Shown here piece after piece: positions 24,600-36,958 of a DNA stretch of 64,000 bases. The stretch is from Acanthochromis polyacanthus (lineage: Eukaryota; Chordata; Actinopteri; Pomacentridae). Position numbers and translations under genes: made by a program. The DNA lies in the NCBI RefSeq assembly GCF_021347895.1, contig NC_067130.1, positions 29,843,817 to 29,907,816 on the forward strand, written 5' to 3'. Numbering within the stretch: position 1 is the first letter of the stretch; each line of letters starts with the position of its first letter. The notes beneath the pieces were generated by a model. It saw only the letters and a list, made by a program, of their open reading frames with translations. It did no database searches and was not told the DNA's origin.

Positions 24600-25320
24600 A
24601 CCCATCTTTGAGCTCATGTTAATAAAAAAGTTAATGCTACAGAAGTGAACTAATGATATTTTCTGAATCATTTGTAGCTGCATGTCACAATAATACAAAC
24701 ATATGGAATACTTTTCCTATAAAATATAAATAAGTTCTGAATATGAGCTGGCTGCACAGTGGCATAGTGGTTAGCACTTTTGCCTTGCAGCAAGAAGATC
24801 CCCGGTTCAAATCCCAGGGTGGGCCTGGGATCTTTCTGCATGGAGTTTGCATGTTCTCCCTGTGCATGCGTGGGTTTTCTCCGGGTACTCCGACTTCCTC
24901 CCACAGTCCAAAAACATGCTGAGGTTAATTGATTACTCTAAATTGTCCGTAGGTGTGAATGTGAGTGTGATTGTGTGTCTGTATATGTAGCCCTGTGACA
25001 AACTGGTGACCTGTCCAGGGTGTCCACTGCCTTCGCCCGAGTCAGCTGGGATAGACTCCAGCACCCCCATGACCCTAGTGAGGATAAAGCAGTGTATAGA
25101 GAATGGATGGATGGATGGATGAATATGAGCTCAAAGATGGGACTTTTCATGACTTTTCATTATTCAAAATATTTAAACTCATCCATGAGCAAAGAATATT
25201 TGATCTACTTGTCCAGTGCTACAGATTCTGAATCAACGATATGATGAGAAATAACAGAGAAAATTTCAGGTTTTTGTCTCTAATAGTTTCTCTGATACTG
25301 TTGTTCAAACTGCCTCAAAT
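24600..25320. repeat. Inverted pair of the dispersed repeat, with a SINE in the loop
   Basis: 24600-24705 is the reverse complement of the 21945-22035 part of the repeat, and 25125-25320 is a direct copy of the 22020-22215 part. The two arms share cccatctttgagctcat and its complement. The SINE at 24750-25119 lies between them. Confidence 0.5.
24750..25119 (+). mobile_element. tRNA-derived SINE with 12-bp target duplication
   Basis: The head has Pol III promoter boxes: A box tagtggttagca and B box ggttcaaatcc (24770-24820). The body (tttgcatgttctccctgtg, cacagtccaaaaacatgc, ctaaattgtccgtaggtgtg, gggatagactccagc) and the atggatggatgg tail are those of an abundant teleost SINE. Target duplicates of tgaatatgagct lie at 24738-24749 and 25120-25131. 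It is not a functional tRNA gene. Confidence 0.85.
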
Positions 25321-26429
25321 TTCAGTGTGAGGAAAAAACCTGCTGAAAGTGTGTTGATGGGTGATTAAACTTCATATTGGAAAGTCACTGACTATGCAGA
25401 GCAGATGACTGTCTTGTGTTTTGTTTTGTAGTAAAATGCTTCAACAAACAAACCCTGTAAAGATGTAAAGAGGCCTTTTGTTGAGAAAGTGTATTGGAAA
25501 TACGAAAATTGCTTCATTAAAAAGCCACAACATTTTTATACTTTCAACTGTTCACCATCTCACTAAACTTTATTTTGTTTCACAACTTAGAAATCATGGA
25601 TGTTTATTATTACTATTAAAAATTAAAATTTAGTAAAGCATACAGTAGACCTTTTTACTGCAGACATTTTTTGACTTCTGTCGGTTAATTTGCTTTTCCT
25701 GGAGGCCAATTTAGCAAAAGGATTTAAGGGATCAGTTAATTAAGAAAGAACAGCATTTGTCAGGAGAAATGAATAAACATTAAAAGGTTAATCTGTCTTT
25801 AAAAGTTATTTATTTTCACAGTAGCTCAGCACCAGTTAGGGAACATATTGAACATTATAGTAATTTAGAAAACATTCGTCTGGACAACAGACAGCATATT
25901 GTAGGATCTGGACGCCTTCTAAGCAGAACATAGTCATTAAAAGGGTGTTTTTAATCGCTGGATTTCCTTAAAGTTTTAATATAGTTGAACTGATTCTTAT
26001 TTTATGTTGTTTTTCTCTGTTAGTAAGGAACATTTTTCATACATCAGGCCGTTTGCAGGATCTGTAGGTTGTTTTTTAGGGGTAACAAGTAAGTACACAG
26101 TAAAGAAAGATGTTGGCAAGGGTGCCAAAAAAAAAAAACACAAGAAGTAACAGTTAAGAACGGCAATGTTCAAAAACACCTACATCTTTGCTTTTTTTTT
26201 TTTTTTTTTTTATGGTCAACATATTATATATTTCTTTCAAAGATTCCTGTCCACTCACTTTCAGCAGGTTTTTTTCTCACATTGAAATTTGAGGCTGTTT
26301 GAACAACAATTTCTCAGAAATTATTACAAATAAAAAGCTGAATTTTTTGTGATTTTTCTACATATACAAGCTATTTTTTCTGTCAAATAAGTGGATGCAA
26401 TTATATTCTTTAGCTGATTTGAATACCTG

Positions 26430-27200
26430 AAAACAGCAAAAATTAATCGTCACATGTTTTAAAAGAACAAATTACTATTGGTAAAAATATTAATATTTTT
26501 TCTTTCTAACCACCAATGTGTAAATTAATCATTTTTTTGTTGTGTTGTTTTTTCAGTATTTTATTTGTTTTTTATTTATTCATTTTTAAAATATTTTTTC
26601 AAATTTTTCAGTCATTTAACCAAACAGGGAACATATTGTTGTTTTTAAAAAAGTAAATAAGTAGTTTAAAAAAAAAGCACAATTAAAGACTGTTAAAAAC
26701 CCAAAACCTTAAATGTTTTACTTTTTACTTGGAAAAGATATTGGTGACGGGTTAGTTTACCGATTATTTTACTTCGGCATGTTTTGTGCCAGAAAAAAAC
26801 AGCAAGAATTTATGGTCACGCATAATAAAAGAACAAATTACTATCGGTAAAAATATGAATTATTGATGTACAGTTGATTGATCAGTTTTGACCTGTTTTT
26901 TCTTCTTTCTAACAACCAACATGTAAATTTATCATTTTGGGTTGTGTTGCTTTTCTCACTATTTTATTTTGTTTTATTATTAATTTTTTAAAAAGAATTT
27001 TATTATAGGTTTTCTGTAATTCCACCAAACAGGGAACATGTGTAAGAGAACAGTACATTTAAAAAAAAAGCACAAATAAAGACTGTTAAAAACCAAAACA
27101 TTGTTTGTTTGTTTTTTTGTTTAATTTTTACTTGGAAAAGATATCGCTGATTGGTAAGTTTACTGATTATTTTTTCTTTGCCATGTTTTGTGTCAGAAAC
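26430..27200. repeat. Tandem duplication, unit about 0.38 kb
   Basis: About 26455-26800 and 26825-27195 share, in order, aaaagaacaaattactat.ggtaaaaatat, ttctttctaac.accaa, accaaacagggaacat, aaaaaaaaagcaca, aaagactgttaaaaac, tttttacttggaaaagatat and gccatgttttgtg. There is noticeable divergence between copies. Not coding. Confidence 0.65.
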
Positions 27201-27860
27201 CCCATCCAAAAACATAAAACAGCAAAGTCTCATTTCCCTTACAATCTGAGTCGGTTCTGACACTTTTACAAATGCAAAATTACGGGGGGGATAAAAGGAA
27301 AAAAAAAAGACTGGTAAAGCCCAGATATCTGTCTTATTTTACAAAATATATCCTAACAAAGTTCAGTTTTATTGAATTAGTGGAGAAAACAGTTCAGATT
27401 ACTCCTATTAACACATCTAGAGCAGCCTGTGAACGTGAAGGAAGCTCATCTTGAGGGTTTTGAGGAACAGAAATGTCAGAAAGTGAGCAACAGCAGAATC
27501 TGTGCACCACATTTGTTTGGAGAAATCAGCTTTCAACATCCTAATTTTAGCCGTGAAAGATTTTGTTTAAGCTTCGCTGTTTGTCTTCGAATTATGACTT
27601 TGGCACCTCGAGGCTTGTTTATCTGAACTTTTCGAAATTCCCTGCTTTTGTTGATCATTAATTTTTCCCTCTAACAATTACAGAGGATTGTATTCAATAG
27701 TAGAGTTATGTTTACTTCTCCTCAAGGCTGATGTCAACAGATAATATGATTTCACTGGAAATAAAAGTCTGGTTTATGTCGACATGCCTGCAAGTAATTA
27801 CAATAAAGGACAAATGCTGTACGTGGAAATGTAACTCCTGCTGTGTTTTGTTGGTTGTGC

Positions 27861-28170
27861 AGAGTTTAACCATCAGATGTGGATCCTCCTGACTGCAGTC
27901 TCCACGCTGCTGCTGCTGCTGCTGTGAGGAACCATCTGGCCTGCCTCTGGTGCCTTCTGAGCTGACAGCAGTTCGATCAAACACACTGGCTCAGTTCAGC
28001 AGGAACAAGAGTTCGGTCAACAGGCAGCAATCAGATGTGAAAACCAAGAAAATGATGTGTGCCGGGAACTCCAGGAGGACGTGAACATGTGGAGAATGAG
28101 CGGAGAGCTGAGGCTTTTAGTGGGAACTCTGGAAATCATTAAAAAGTGTAGTTTTGAATAAATGCTGGTA
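27861..28170 (+). other. Candidate terminal exon with a hydrophobic C-terminus
   Basis: After a tttgttggttgtgcag acceptor-like site, one frame reads FNHQMWILLTAVSTLLLLLL then stops (27917). AATAAA follows at about 28158. A hydrophobic tail directly before the stop would suit the last exon of a GPI-anchored protein, but no upstream coding exon was recognised. The leucines are encoded by a CTG run and may be chance. Confidence 0.25.
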
Positions 28171-28174
28171 TTCA

Positions 28175-29205
28175 GGATGCTATCCATACATGAAATGAAT
28201 GCGTATTTATATCAGTATTGTGCCCTCTAGTGTTAATACTGAGGAAAACATTAACATTTACACTGTGAAGAAAAACATCTTGGTAAAAAAAAAAAGAAGA
28301 AAATCTGGCAGCAAAATGCCAGAAAAAAAATACACAGAAAGCATTGAAATACTGTAACATTCAAAACAGTGAAAATAATGGAAAAATATGATTAAAAAAA
28401 CTTTTTTAGCTGATGCACATACAGAAAAATTGTATTTTCTAAGATCACCTGTTGCAAAAGAAGAAAATATCATTTACAAAAATACAGATTTTTAATGTGG
28501 ACATTAATTAAGGTTGAACATTAACATTAACTGTGAAAATAATAGTGAAAATCTGCAAAATAATTATTAACCAGTTTAAATACGGTAACATGGTACAATT
28601 TTACAGTTACACATTGTGTAAAAAAAGTTTGCATTTGTGAAAATACAGATTTATTATTATTATTCTTGTTTATTATTATCATAATCATTATTATTATTTG
28701 TAATTTGACATTTTTTTCATTGTTTAATATTTCTTGTCAGTAATTTTCCTCAATATTTTCTGTGACTTTTAATTCAGAAAGAAATCTAAAAATTCCATTT
28801 TTCAATAATATGTAAAATAACAATAGTTTTTCTGATTTAAATAAAGGCAAACTATAAAATAATAATAATATATATTATGAGTAATACAGCTAAGAATTTG
28901 ACATAAATAATATGAATATTAAGGCTAAGGAATGAGAATTCAACAAATCCAATGATTCTCTGCATCCCCAATGAGCAAGCTTTGTTTTTATTTATTTTTA
29001 TTTTATTTTTGACATTGGGTCACTGTGCACTGAATTATTGCCTGCTAATGGGGAGGCAGAAACTACAAATCAGAACCCTCATGAAGACAAAGTCCCAGAT
29101 CTAGATTAACTCAGAAGCAACAAAATATAAACTATTGAGTTTCTCCATTGAACTGTATTTTCCATAGGATGTAACTGTGTCCCTGCAGTTCTACAAATGA
29201 CCTGT
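28175..29205. other. AT-rich non-coding stretch upstream of the zinc-finger gene
   Basis: Many A/T runs and microsatellite-like ATT triplets (28650-28700). No gene or named transposon recognised. Confidence 0.4.
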
Positions 29206-29385
29206 GGTGCAGCAACACGCCTCAGCTGAGTCTAATCTGCCGCTAATTTCACCAGAAGAAGACGACGAAAACCCGCGAAGAAGAAATATGTCAACAACAA
29301 GACAACTTCTTGACGGTGTAAAGTGAGATTTATAGTTGAATAATGCATTAAAAACTACATTTAAACCGCGGAGAGACTTACGAAC

Positions 29386-32300
29386 ATGTCGAGGCCGGAG
29401 ATGCTGGAGGGTCGGATCCGAGCCGTGATGGAGACGGTGGCGGAGGCGGCCGTGGCGGACCTCCGGAGGCTGCTGGAGGAGAGCTCGGCTGTGGCCGCTC
29501 AGCAGCGCTCTGCTGCGGCTACGGCGGCCGAAGAGGAGAGCAGCCAGGTGGCCTCACCGGAGGACCGGAGGCACTTTAACGAGCGTTTAACGGTAACACA
29601 CACACGGACAGAGCAAAATTAGCTACCTGATAATGAACAGATGGAGTTAAAGCGTGCTTGTTTATGAGTATTTCAACTAGTTAAGATCAGGAAGTCGTGT
29701 ACAAACAATGTTTTGGTAGCTTGAAAAGCTAAAAACTACAATACCAAGCAGCCCTGTCTGCTGTTGCCATGGTGAGAACGCCAACAAAGAATCAGGTACA
29801 TAAAGTTAAAAAGGTAAAATGGAAAAGAAAACAAATTCAGCGTTTTAAATGGATTCAAGTTGTATAGGAACATCTTCCCTACATATTCCTGGACAATTGT
29901 TTACTAATTCCTTCTAGCATTCAGATTCATCTATCAGATTTTATATTTTATCTTTCATTGGTCTTATATTTCTTTTGAAAATGTATGTACTTCCTGTTTT
30001 TATAGGTGAGCCCTGCACAAAATTCCTATGTACTTAGACTGTCTGCTTGTGCACAAATGACAAAAAAAATCTTGAATCATGTTTAAACGTGTTTTCACAA
30101 CAAAATATATGGACATTTTCAGTTTCAAGCCTCAAACTGCATTTTATTTGCTCCATGTCATACTTTTTAACCAGTCCAGGTGTTTTTACCTTGTCTGTGT
30201 CCAACACTAGAACCATTCCAAGTGTTTTTACCTTCCCGACAGTCCTTCATTTTGACAAATCCAGGTGTTTTTACCTGCATTATGTTCTATATTAAAATCA
30301 GTCCAGCTGTTTTTTTTCCTGCTTCTTGTCTTACGCTAGAACCAGTTGAGCTGATTTGACCTGTTCTGTGTCAAACATTAGAACCAGTACCTGCTCTTTC
30401 CTACATTAGAATCAATCCAGTTGGTTTTACCTGCTCTGTGTCTTATATTAGAAACCATCCAGGCATTTGGGGGTTTTTTTTGTTTTGTTTTTTTAAGCTC
30501 TTTTGTATCTTTCTTACACCATAACCAGTCCAGGTGTTTTTTTGCCTCCTCCGTGTCCCACATTTTAACAAATCCAGGATTTTTTACCTGCTCTGTGACC
30601 TACAATATAATCCGTCCAGGTGTTTCTACCTGGTAAAATAATGTATAACTAATATTTAACAGGTTATAACTCAAATAATGCAGTTTTACACTTGCCAAAT
30701 AGTCAGTGCCACCCCTACACTGTGACTGAAATAACTGATTTCATTCTACCAAAGGTGATTCCTTTATTTTATATATAAAAATCAACCATAAATCATGTTA
30801 ATTAGAATCTAAGCAAATATATTAGACATACTATAGAATGAACATTGGAAATAAGACTATAATTCTGCCAGTAATCATCCTGAATGTTTTGCCCTGATTA
30901 CACAATAAACTGAGACACTACTGTAGTTTATTTGAATAATTCTTTTGTTTTACTGCGCTGTAATAAGCGTTATAGCAGGTCTGGTAGATGTGTATGTTTC
31001 ATAATTTCAGTTCTGCTACAAAGTTATGAAATAACTTAAAATACAGCTATTTCTGTATTGTCTGGGTTGAATCTGAAGTAGTTTCAGGGAGATATTGCCG
31101 TATTTACTCATAAATATAAGCTCTAAGTAATAGAAATTCTGAAAATAGTGAAAAGAAATCACATTTTCTGCCCTAACATTAGTCCAAAATCCACCAAACT
31201 TTTCCATTATAGTTCCGTTATTGTGGATAAAAACCAGACAAAGCCACCATATCCTTATATTCTTCTTTCTCCCTCTGTGACTGTACAGAACCAGTTTGCA
31301 TCCCTCATGAAAACCTGGACCAGAGGAGCAGTGGAGAAAATCTCAATGATACTGAAAATGTCGAGGTGTGAAGCTGAGGACGTTCCTGCTGCAGAGCAGA
31401 CAGCTGGACTGGATGGTGAGACGGAAGAGACGAGAACGAATCCAGAACAAGGACAAATCACTGAACACACAAAAAGTAAGTCACCAAGCAGCAGGGTTTC
31501 CTTTTCAGTCATGAGTGATTATATTTTAAATTCAAGGAAGTCAGTTGAGTCGCGTTCAATTGTTGTGATATTGCCCAAAATAATTGTGATTATGATTTTC
31601 GTCCTAAGAAATACCAACCAAAATGTTCAGTTCCTTAGTTTATTTCGACTTAAAAAGGCCCCTTAAAGCACCAGCTGAAGTTAAAGTGAGACTGAGGGAA
31701 ATCTTTTTGAACAGCGGGATGTCTGGCTTCACTAAAGTTCCTGAAATGTTTTGTGTTTTCAGAGGAGCAACAGACTGAAGAGGCAACTGCAGCAGCAGAC
31801 ACAGAATCAGTGGCAGAACCTGGGGCCTCATTTATAAAACATTGCGTAGGATCCATACTAAAAGCTTGCGTACGTCGAAAATCTGAAATGGGCGTATGCC
31901 CTTCGCCCCTGATTTATAAAACTGTGCGTAAGCACAGCTGCATGCAATTTTTGATAAATCACACACCAGCTGGAAGATTGCACAGGTGGATCCACCTCAC
32001 ATCCCGCCCACAACACACCCACATTTTACCATGAATGGTCAATGCAAAGTAACTCATGAATGTATCTGTATATAAATAAGCTGCTGATCCACGGCATTTC
32101 ACGCAGCGCCGGCTGGCAGTCTTTTCACTGCTGTGCGTCAGGATGAATGAATCATGTGTTGACCCAGGCCACCCTGACACTAAATTTGTTATGATCATGT
32201 CCGATGTACAAATAATTTTTACATTGATTGAATGTACATTTTTTCGGTTCACATAGACAAATTCATTTTCACTCGGAGCCCTTACAGCAGCATGAGTGCA

Positions 32301-35300
32301 GTCAGTTACGCCGATTACATTTGGGAAACCGGACATTGCTGCAAATTGCCGTTTAATGTTGGCCTGTTCACCCACAGTGTAAGGAAACCTGATGTACTGA
32401 CTGGTCATGTTTATAATGTCATCCAAAACAGCTGGCATTATTGTGCTGAGGGATGGTTGTGATATCCCAGGCCTAAAGGACATCATTTAACTGTATATCA
32501 GACCCAGATAGGATTTAGACAACAAATGTAACCGCATATATTCTTCATATAAAACACATACCTGTCGGCCAATTCCCGCTGGAAGGAACCAGGCGCCAGA
32601 AACCCCCGAGTCGTCAGCTCCTGTGTCTGTACCGGGATGGCGTGGTTTCGGCGGGTGGGTCTGTCTAAGACGGCCCAGTTCAGCACATAGATCCAAGAGT
32701 ACTGCTCTAGGGAATCTGAATCGGCTTATTAGCCAGTCATCGTCATGGACCAGAAAATCTCCGTGATCCCTAAAATCTCTCTCCATTCTTAACGTGATCT
32801 TCCAGCAATGCCAGCACATCCATTGTGCCACATTACGTACGGCTGTCACCCGCTATTTATCCGCTTGATCAGCGATTGGACTGAGTGTCACATGCCTTTT
32901 CCAAATTAGTAATCAGTCAGTGCCACTCACCGCTCTATATCATTTGAAGATGGAAGTTTGATATATGAACATAGTTCTGCAAATACAGTCGTAGGCCGAA
33001 TGGCGCACTATAGGAACATGTACAACAATGAGGGTTTATGATTATCCGGCTCTACAAGTCTAATATGTGATGACAATAAAGGTTTGAGATCAATCTGGTT
33101 TCAATTCACCACTTCATCCTCCGGCACTGCCGTTCCCTCTGTCTCCAAAATTTGCGTAAGCAAGCATCAAAGTTGGCGCACCGGTGCGCACATTCTCACA
33201 CCAAGTTTGTTTTAGAAATCACAACGTACACAGCGTACGCCACTTTCTACGCAAAGGTTGTGATTTACACCACATTCTAGCCCTGTTTTGTGCGTACGCA
33301 AGCATCAAGCATCAAGGTTGGCGCACCGGTGCGCACATTCTCACGCCAAGTTTGTTTTATAAATCACAACCTTTGCGTAGAAAGTGGCGTATGCCTTGTT
33401 TTGTGCGTACACAAGCTTTATAAATGAGGCCCCCGGTAACTACTGTTTCTTTACCTTCTCTGTATAAAAAGGAGCTCATTTTCATTAATTTTTTTTCATA
33501 TTTTATCACTTTTACCACAGAAAGCTGTACAAATTACACTAGAGTAGTTACCATGTACACTAGCATTCAGATGTTTGGGATTGCTTAGACATATCCTTAT
33601 TTTTGAAAGAAAAGCATTTTTTTCAATGAAGATTACATTAAATGAATCAGAACTAAAATCTAGACAATGTTAATGTGGTAAATGACTATTCTAGTTGGAA
33701 ACGGCTGATTTTTAATGGAATATCTCCATAGGGGTACAGAGGAACATTTCCAGCAACCATCACTCCTGTGTTCTAATGGTACATTGTGTTAGCTAATGGT
33801 GATGAAAGACTCATTGATGATTAGAAAACCCTTGTGCAGTTATGTTAGTACATGAATAAATATGTGAATTTTCATGGAAAACATGAAATTGTCTGGGTGA
33901 GCCCAAACTTTTGAACAGTAGTGTATATACAGTGGGTACAGAAAGTATTCAGACCCCTTGAAATTTTTCACTCTCTGTGTCATTGCAGCCATTTGCCAAA
34001 ATCAAAAAAGTTCATTTTATTTCTCATTAATGTACACTCAGCACCCCATCTTGACAGAAAAAAACAGAAATGTAGAATTTTTTTCAAATTTATTAAAAAA
34101 GAAAAACTGAAATATCACATGGTCATAAGTATTCAGACCCTGTGCTCAGTATTGAGTAGAAGCACCCTTTTCAGCTAGTACAGCCATGAGTCTTCTTGGG
34201 AATGACGCAACAAGTTTTTCACACCTGGATTTGGGGATCCTCTGCCATTCTTCCTTGCAGATCCTCTCCAGTTCTGTCAAGTTGGATGGTGAACGTTGGT
34301 GGACAGACATTCTGAGGTCTCTCCAGAGATGCTCAATTGGGTTCAGGTCAGGGCTCTGGCTGGGCCAGTCAAGAACGGTCACAGAGTTGTTCTGAAGCCA
34401 CTCCTTTGTTATTTTAGCTGTGTGCTTAGGGTCATTGTCCTGTTGAAAGGTGAACCTTCGGCCCAGTCTGAGGTCCTGAGCATTCTGGAAGAGGTTTTCC
34501 TCCAGGATATCTCTGTACTTGGCCGCATTCATCCTTCCTTCAATTGCAACCAGTCGTCCTGTCCCTGCAGCTGAAAAACACCCCCACAACATGATGCTCC
34601 CACCACAATGATTCACTGTAGGGATTGTATTGGGCAGGTGATGAGCAGTGCCTGGTTTTCTCCACACATACCGCTTAGAATTAACACCAAAAAGTTCAAT
34701 CTTGGTCTCATCAGACCAGAGAATCTTATTTCTCATAGTCTGGGAGTCCTTTATGTGTTTTTTGGCAAACTCTATGCGGGCTTTCATGTGTCTTGCACTG
34801 AGGAGAGGCTTCCGTCGGGCCACTCTGCCATAAAGCCCCGACTGGTGGAGGGCTGCAGTGATAGTTGACTTTGTGGAACTTTCTCCTATCTCCCGACTGC
34901 ATCTCTGGAGCTCAGCCACAGTGATCTTTGGGTTCTTCTTTACCTCTCTCACCAAGGCTCTTCTCCCACGATTGCTCAGTTTGGCTGGACGGCCAGGTCT
35001 AGGAAGAGTTGTGGTCGTCCCAAACGTCTTCCATTTGAGGATTATGGAGGCCACTGTGCTCTGAGGAACCTTGAGTGCTGCAGAAATTCTTTTTATAACC
35101 TTGGCCAGATCTGTGCCTTGCCACAATTCTGTCTCTGAGCTCCTTGGACAGTTCCTTCGACCTCATGATTCTCATTTGCTCTGACATGCACTGTGAGCTG
35201 TAAGGTCTTATATAGACAGGTGTGTGCCTTTCCTAATCAAGTCCAATCAGTTTAATTAAACACAGCTGGACTCCAATAAAGAAGCAGAACCATCTTGAGG

Positions 35301-36958
35301 AGGATCAGAAGAAATGGACAGCATGTGAGTTAAATATGAATGTCACTGCAAAGGGTCTGAATACTTCTGACCATGTGATATTTCAGTTTTTCTTTTTAAT
35401 AAATTTGCAAAAAATTCTACATTTCTGTTTTTTTTCTGTCAAGATGAGGTGCTGAGTGTACATTAATGAGAAATAAAATGAACTTTTTTGATTTTGGCAA
35501 ATGGCTGCAATGACACAGAGAGTGAAAAAATTTCAAGGGGTCTGAATACTTTTCGTATCCACTGTATAACAGGCATACCAATCCAGTGTGATCCAATTTA
35601 AGAAACCAGTGATGAATGTTGGTTTTACTTCTTCAGCATAAAAATCTTTACTCCCAGGTTTTGTTTTTGTTTTAGTTGATGCAGTCTCACACGAGGAGAA
35701 AAACTCTCAACCTGAAGCTGTTTTAACGGAGCTGACGCCTGATGCAGCCTCCGACAGTGATGAAGATACTGTCCAGGAGGACACAAACCCTGCAAGCACC
35801 TCATCAAAGATCAAAAAGAAAGCGACTGCAGGTCCATTTAAATGTCCCTCTTGTGACAAAACCTTTACTCTGAAGTGTCTCATGGACAGACACTTCCTGA
35901 ATCACTCCAGACCTCACCTCTGCTCGGAGTGCGGCAAACGTTTCGCCGTTCTCCGGACACTCATCGCACATTCAAGAAGACACACTGGAGAGAAACTGTA
36001 CAAATGCTCCCTGTGTGGGACGGAGTTTGCTTACAAGTCGACCTTCCACAGGCACATGCGTCAGCACAACACGAGGAAACCGAACACCCACACATGCCCG
36101 CTATGTGAGGATCAGTTCTCAGGGCTGCAGGCTCTTCAGCGACACAGATGCTGTGCGCTGAAGAAGACATTTGTTTGCTCGCTTTGCCCAGAGACCTTTG
36201 AGTGCAGACAAAGTTTGGCTGAACACGAGAATCTCCATTCGGGAGACAGAGATTTTGTCTGCGAAGTGTGCGGTGAGAGCTTCTTCTCATCCTCGTCTTT
36301 GTCCACTCACCGATTCACTCACATGCAGAAGGAGAACTGCTGCGACGAGCTCGGTCTCGGCTGCAGCGACATGAGCGTCCTCAGGAACCACCTCAGCAAA
36401 CACACCGGAGAAAAGCTGTTCACCTGTGAGGTCTGCGGCAAAGGCTGCAGCCACAAGAGCGCCCTGATGCACCACATGCTGACCCACACCGGAGAAAGAC
36501 CGTACATCTGCGAGACCTGCGGGAAACGCTGCAGCCATGCCAGCGCCCTCCAGAACCACATGAGGATCCACACCGGGAAGAAACCGGGACAGCAGCCGGT
36601 CTGCGACGTCTGCGGCAAGAAGTTCAGCTGCATGGTTAAGCTCAAATACCACATGAACACCCACACGGGGGAAAAACCGTACGCCTGTGATCAGTGTGAG
36701 AAGAAGTTCACCAACCCCAGCAATCTGAAGCAGCACATGGTGATTCACTCGGGGGAGAAGAGGTACGGCTGCAACATCTGTGGCAGGAGGTTCACTCAGT
36801 CCAGCAGCCTTAAACTCCACAGAAGGGTTCACACGGGAGAAAAACCGTATCACTGCGAGGTCTGTGGGAAAGAATTCATACACAGGAGTGACTTCAGGAA
36901 TCATCAGAAGAATCACCCTCCAGAGAAGGAGGGAGATGGACAGACTGAGAAAATCTGA
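29386..36958 (+). CDS. C2H2 zinc-finger protein, four exons, ~13 fingers
   Basis: Exons are 29386-29592, 31289-31475, 31763-31822 and 35676-36958, with GT-AG junctions and phases 0, 1 and 1 that fit. The product is 578 residues (558 without exon 3). The start ATG has context gaacATGt. Exons 1-2 encode an acidic, helical N-terminus (MEGRI..VMETVAEAAVADLRRLLEE; FASLMKTWTRGAVEKISMIL) of the kind found in many fish zinc-finger proteins; it is not KRAB or SCAN. Exon 4 encodes an acidic linker (DSDEDTVQEDTN), then a finger array: CPSC.., CSEC.., CSLC.., a degenerate CPLC finger with Cys replacing the last His, CSLC.., CEVC.., a degenerate finger near 36338-36405, then six regular fingers with TGEKP-type linkers. 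Probable nuclear DNA-binding regulator; targets unknown. The 3' edge of exon 3 is hit by a Harbinger transposon, so the exon-3 form is doubtful and skipping is likely. The last two introns hold several transposons. Confidence 0.85.
30168..30632. repeat. Minisatellite in intron 1 of the zinc-finger gene
   Basis: About nine degenerate units of roughly 45-55 bp with the theme ccagtccaggtgtttttacc, then ctgctctgtgtc, then a.attagaa. Units diverge by single changes and short T-run expansions. Confidence 0.7.
31823..33432 (-). mobile_element. Harbinger (PIF) transposon with a decayed transposase
   Basis: The ends are inverted: gggcctcatttataaa on the left, tttataaatgaggccc on the right. On the minus strand a HARBI1-type transposase is recognisable. 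One exon (about 32849-32577) has FRFPRAVLLDLCAELG, then after a frameshift RRNHAIPVQTQ..GFLA.GSFQRELADR. An intron of about 100 bp follows, then a second exon (from about 32475) has ISQPSLSTIMPAVLDDI, FPNVIGVTDCTH (first catalytic Asp) and VSGWPGSTHDSF. The C-terminal part with the last catalytic residue is lost near 31960-32100. The region before the right end (33150-33430) repeats subterminal sequence (ggttggcgcaccggtgcgcacattctcac appears twice in near-identical form). The possible 3-bp target duplicate is CTG/CCG (31820-31822, 33433-33435), imperfect. Confidence 0.8.
33558..33923. mobile_element. Tc1-type MITE, copy C
   Basis: Same family as the copies at 6950 and 12763. Starts cactagcattcagatg after TA and ends ttttgaacagtagtg before TA. 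It lies immediately beside the full-length Tc1 element. Confidence 0.8.
33930..35564 (-). mobile_element. Tc1/mariner transposon with ~210-bp inverted repeats
   Basis: Both ends are flanked by TA and begin cagtgggtacagaaagtatt on the left; the right, reverse-complemented, reads cagtggatacgaaaagtatt. The inverted arms run about 210 bp (33930-34140 and about 35350-35564) with good similarity, so the copy is fairly young. The 1.6-kb length matches intact Tc1 elements. It lies in the last intron of the zinc-finger gene, opposite to its transcription. Confidence 0.9.
34146..35187 (-). pseudogene. Tc1 transposase with one frameshift near its N-terminus
   Basis: From 35126 a 326-codon frame runs to 34146. 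The usual start lies further upstream at 35187 (MSEQMRIMRSKELSKELRDR) in another frame. The join falls at about 35095-35100, where an A-rich run has one extra base. Downstream are the paired helix-turn-helix domains (first tens to about residue 110), a GRPAKLS-type linker region, and a DDE catalytic core with all three acids: Asp in ILWSDETKIELFG, Asp in FQQDNDPKHTA, Glu in PDLNPIEHLWRDL, the Tc1 spacing (DD34E). The frameshift removes the first DNA-binding helix from the long frame, so this copy is probably inactive, although otherwise well preserved. Confidence 0.85.

Noticed and set aside
31148..31666. 172-codon frame extending beyond zinc-finger exon 2
   Set aside because: Only 31289-31475 is coding by splice signals and phase; the rest is intron read-through.
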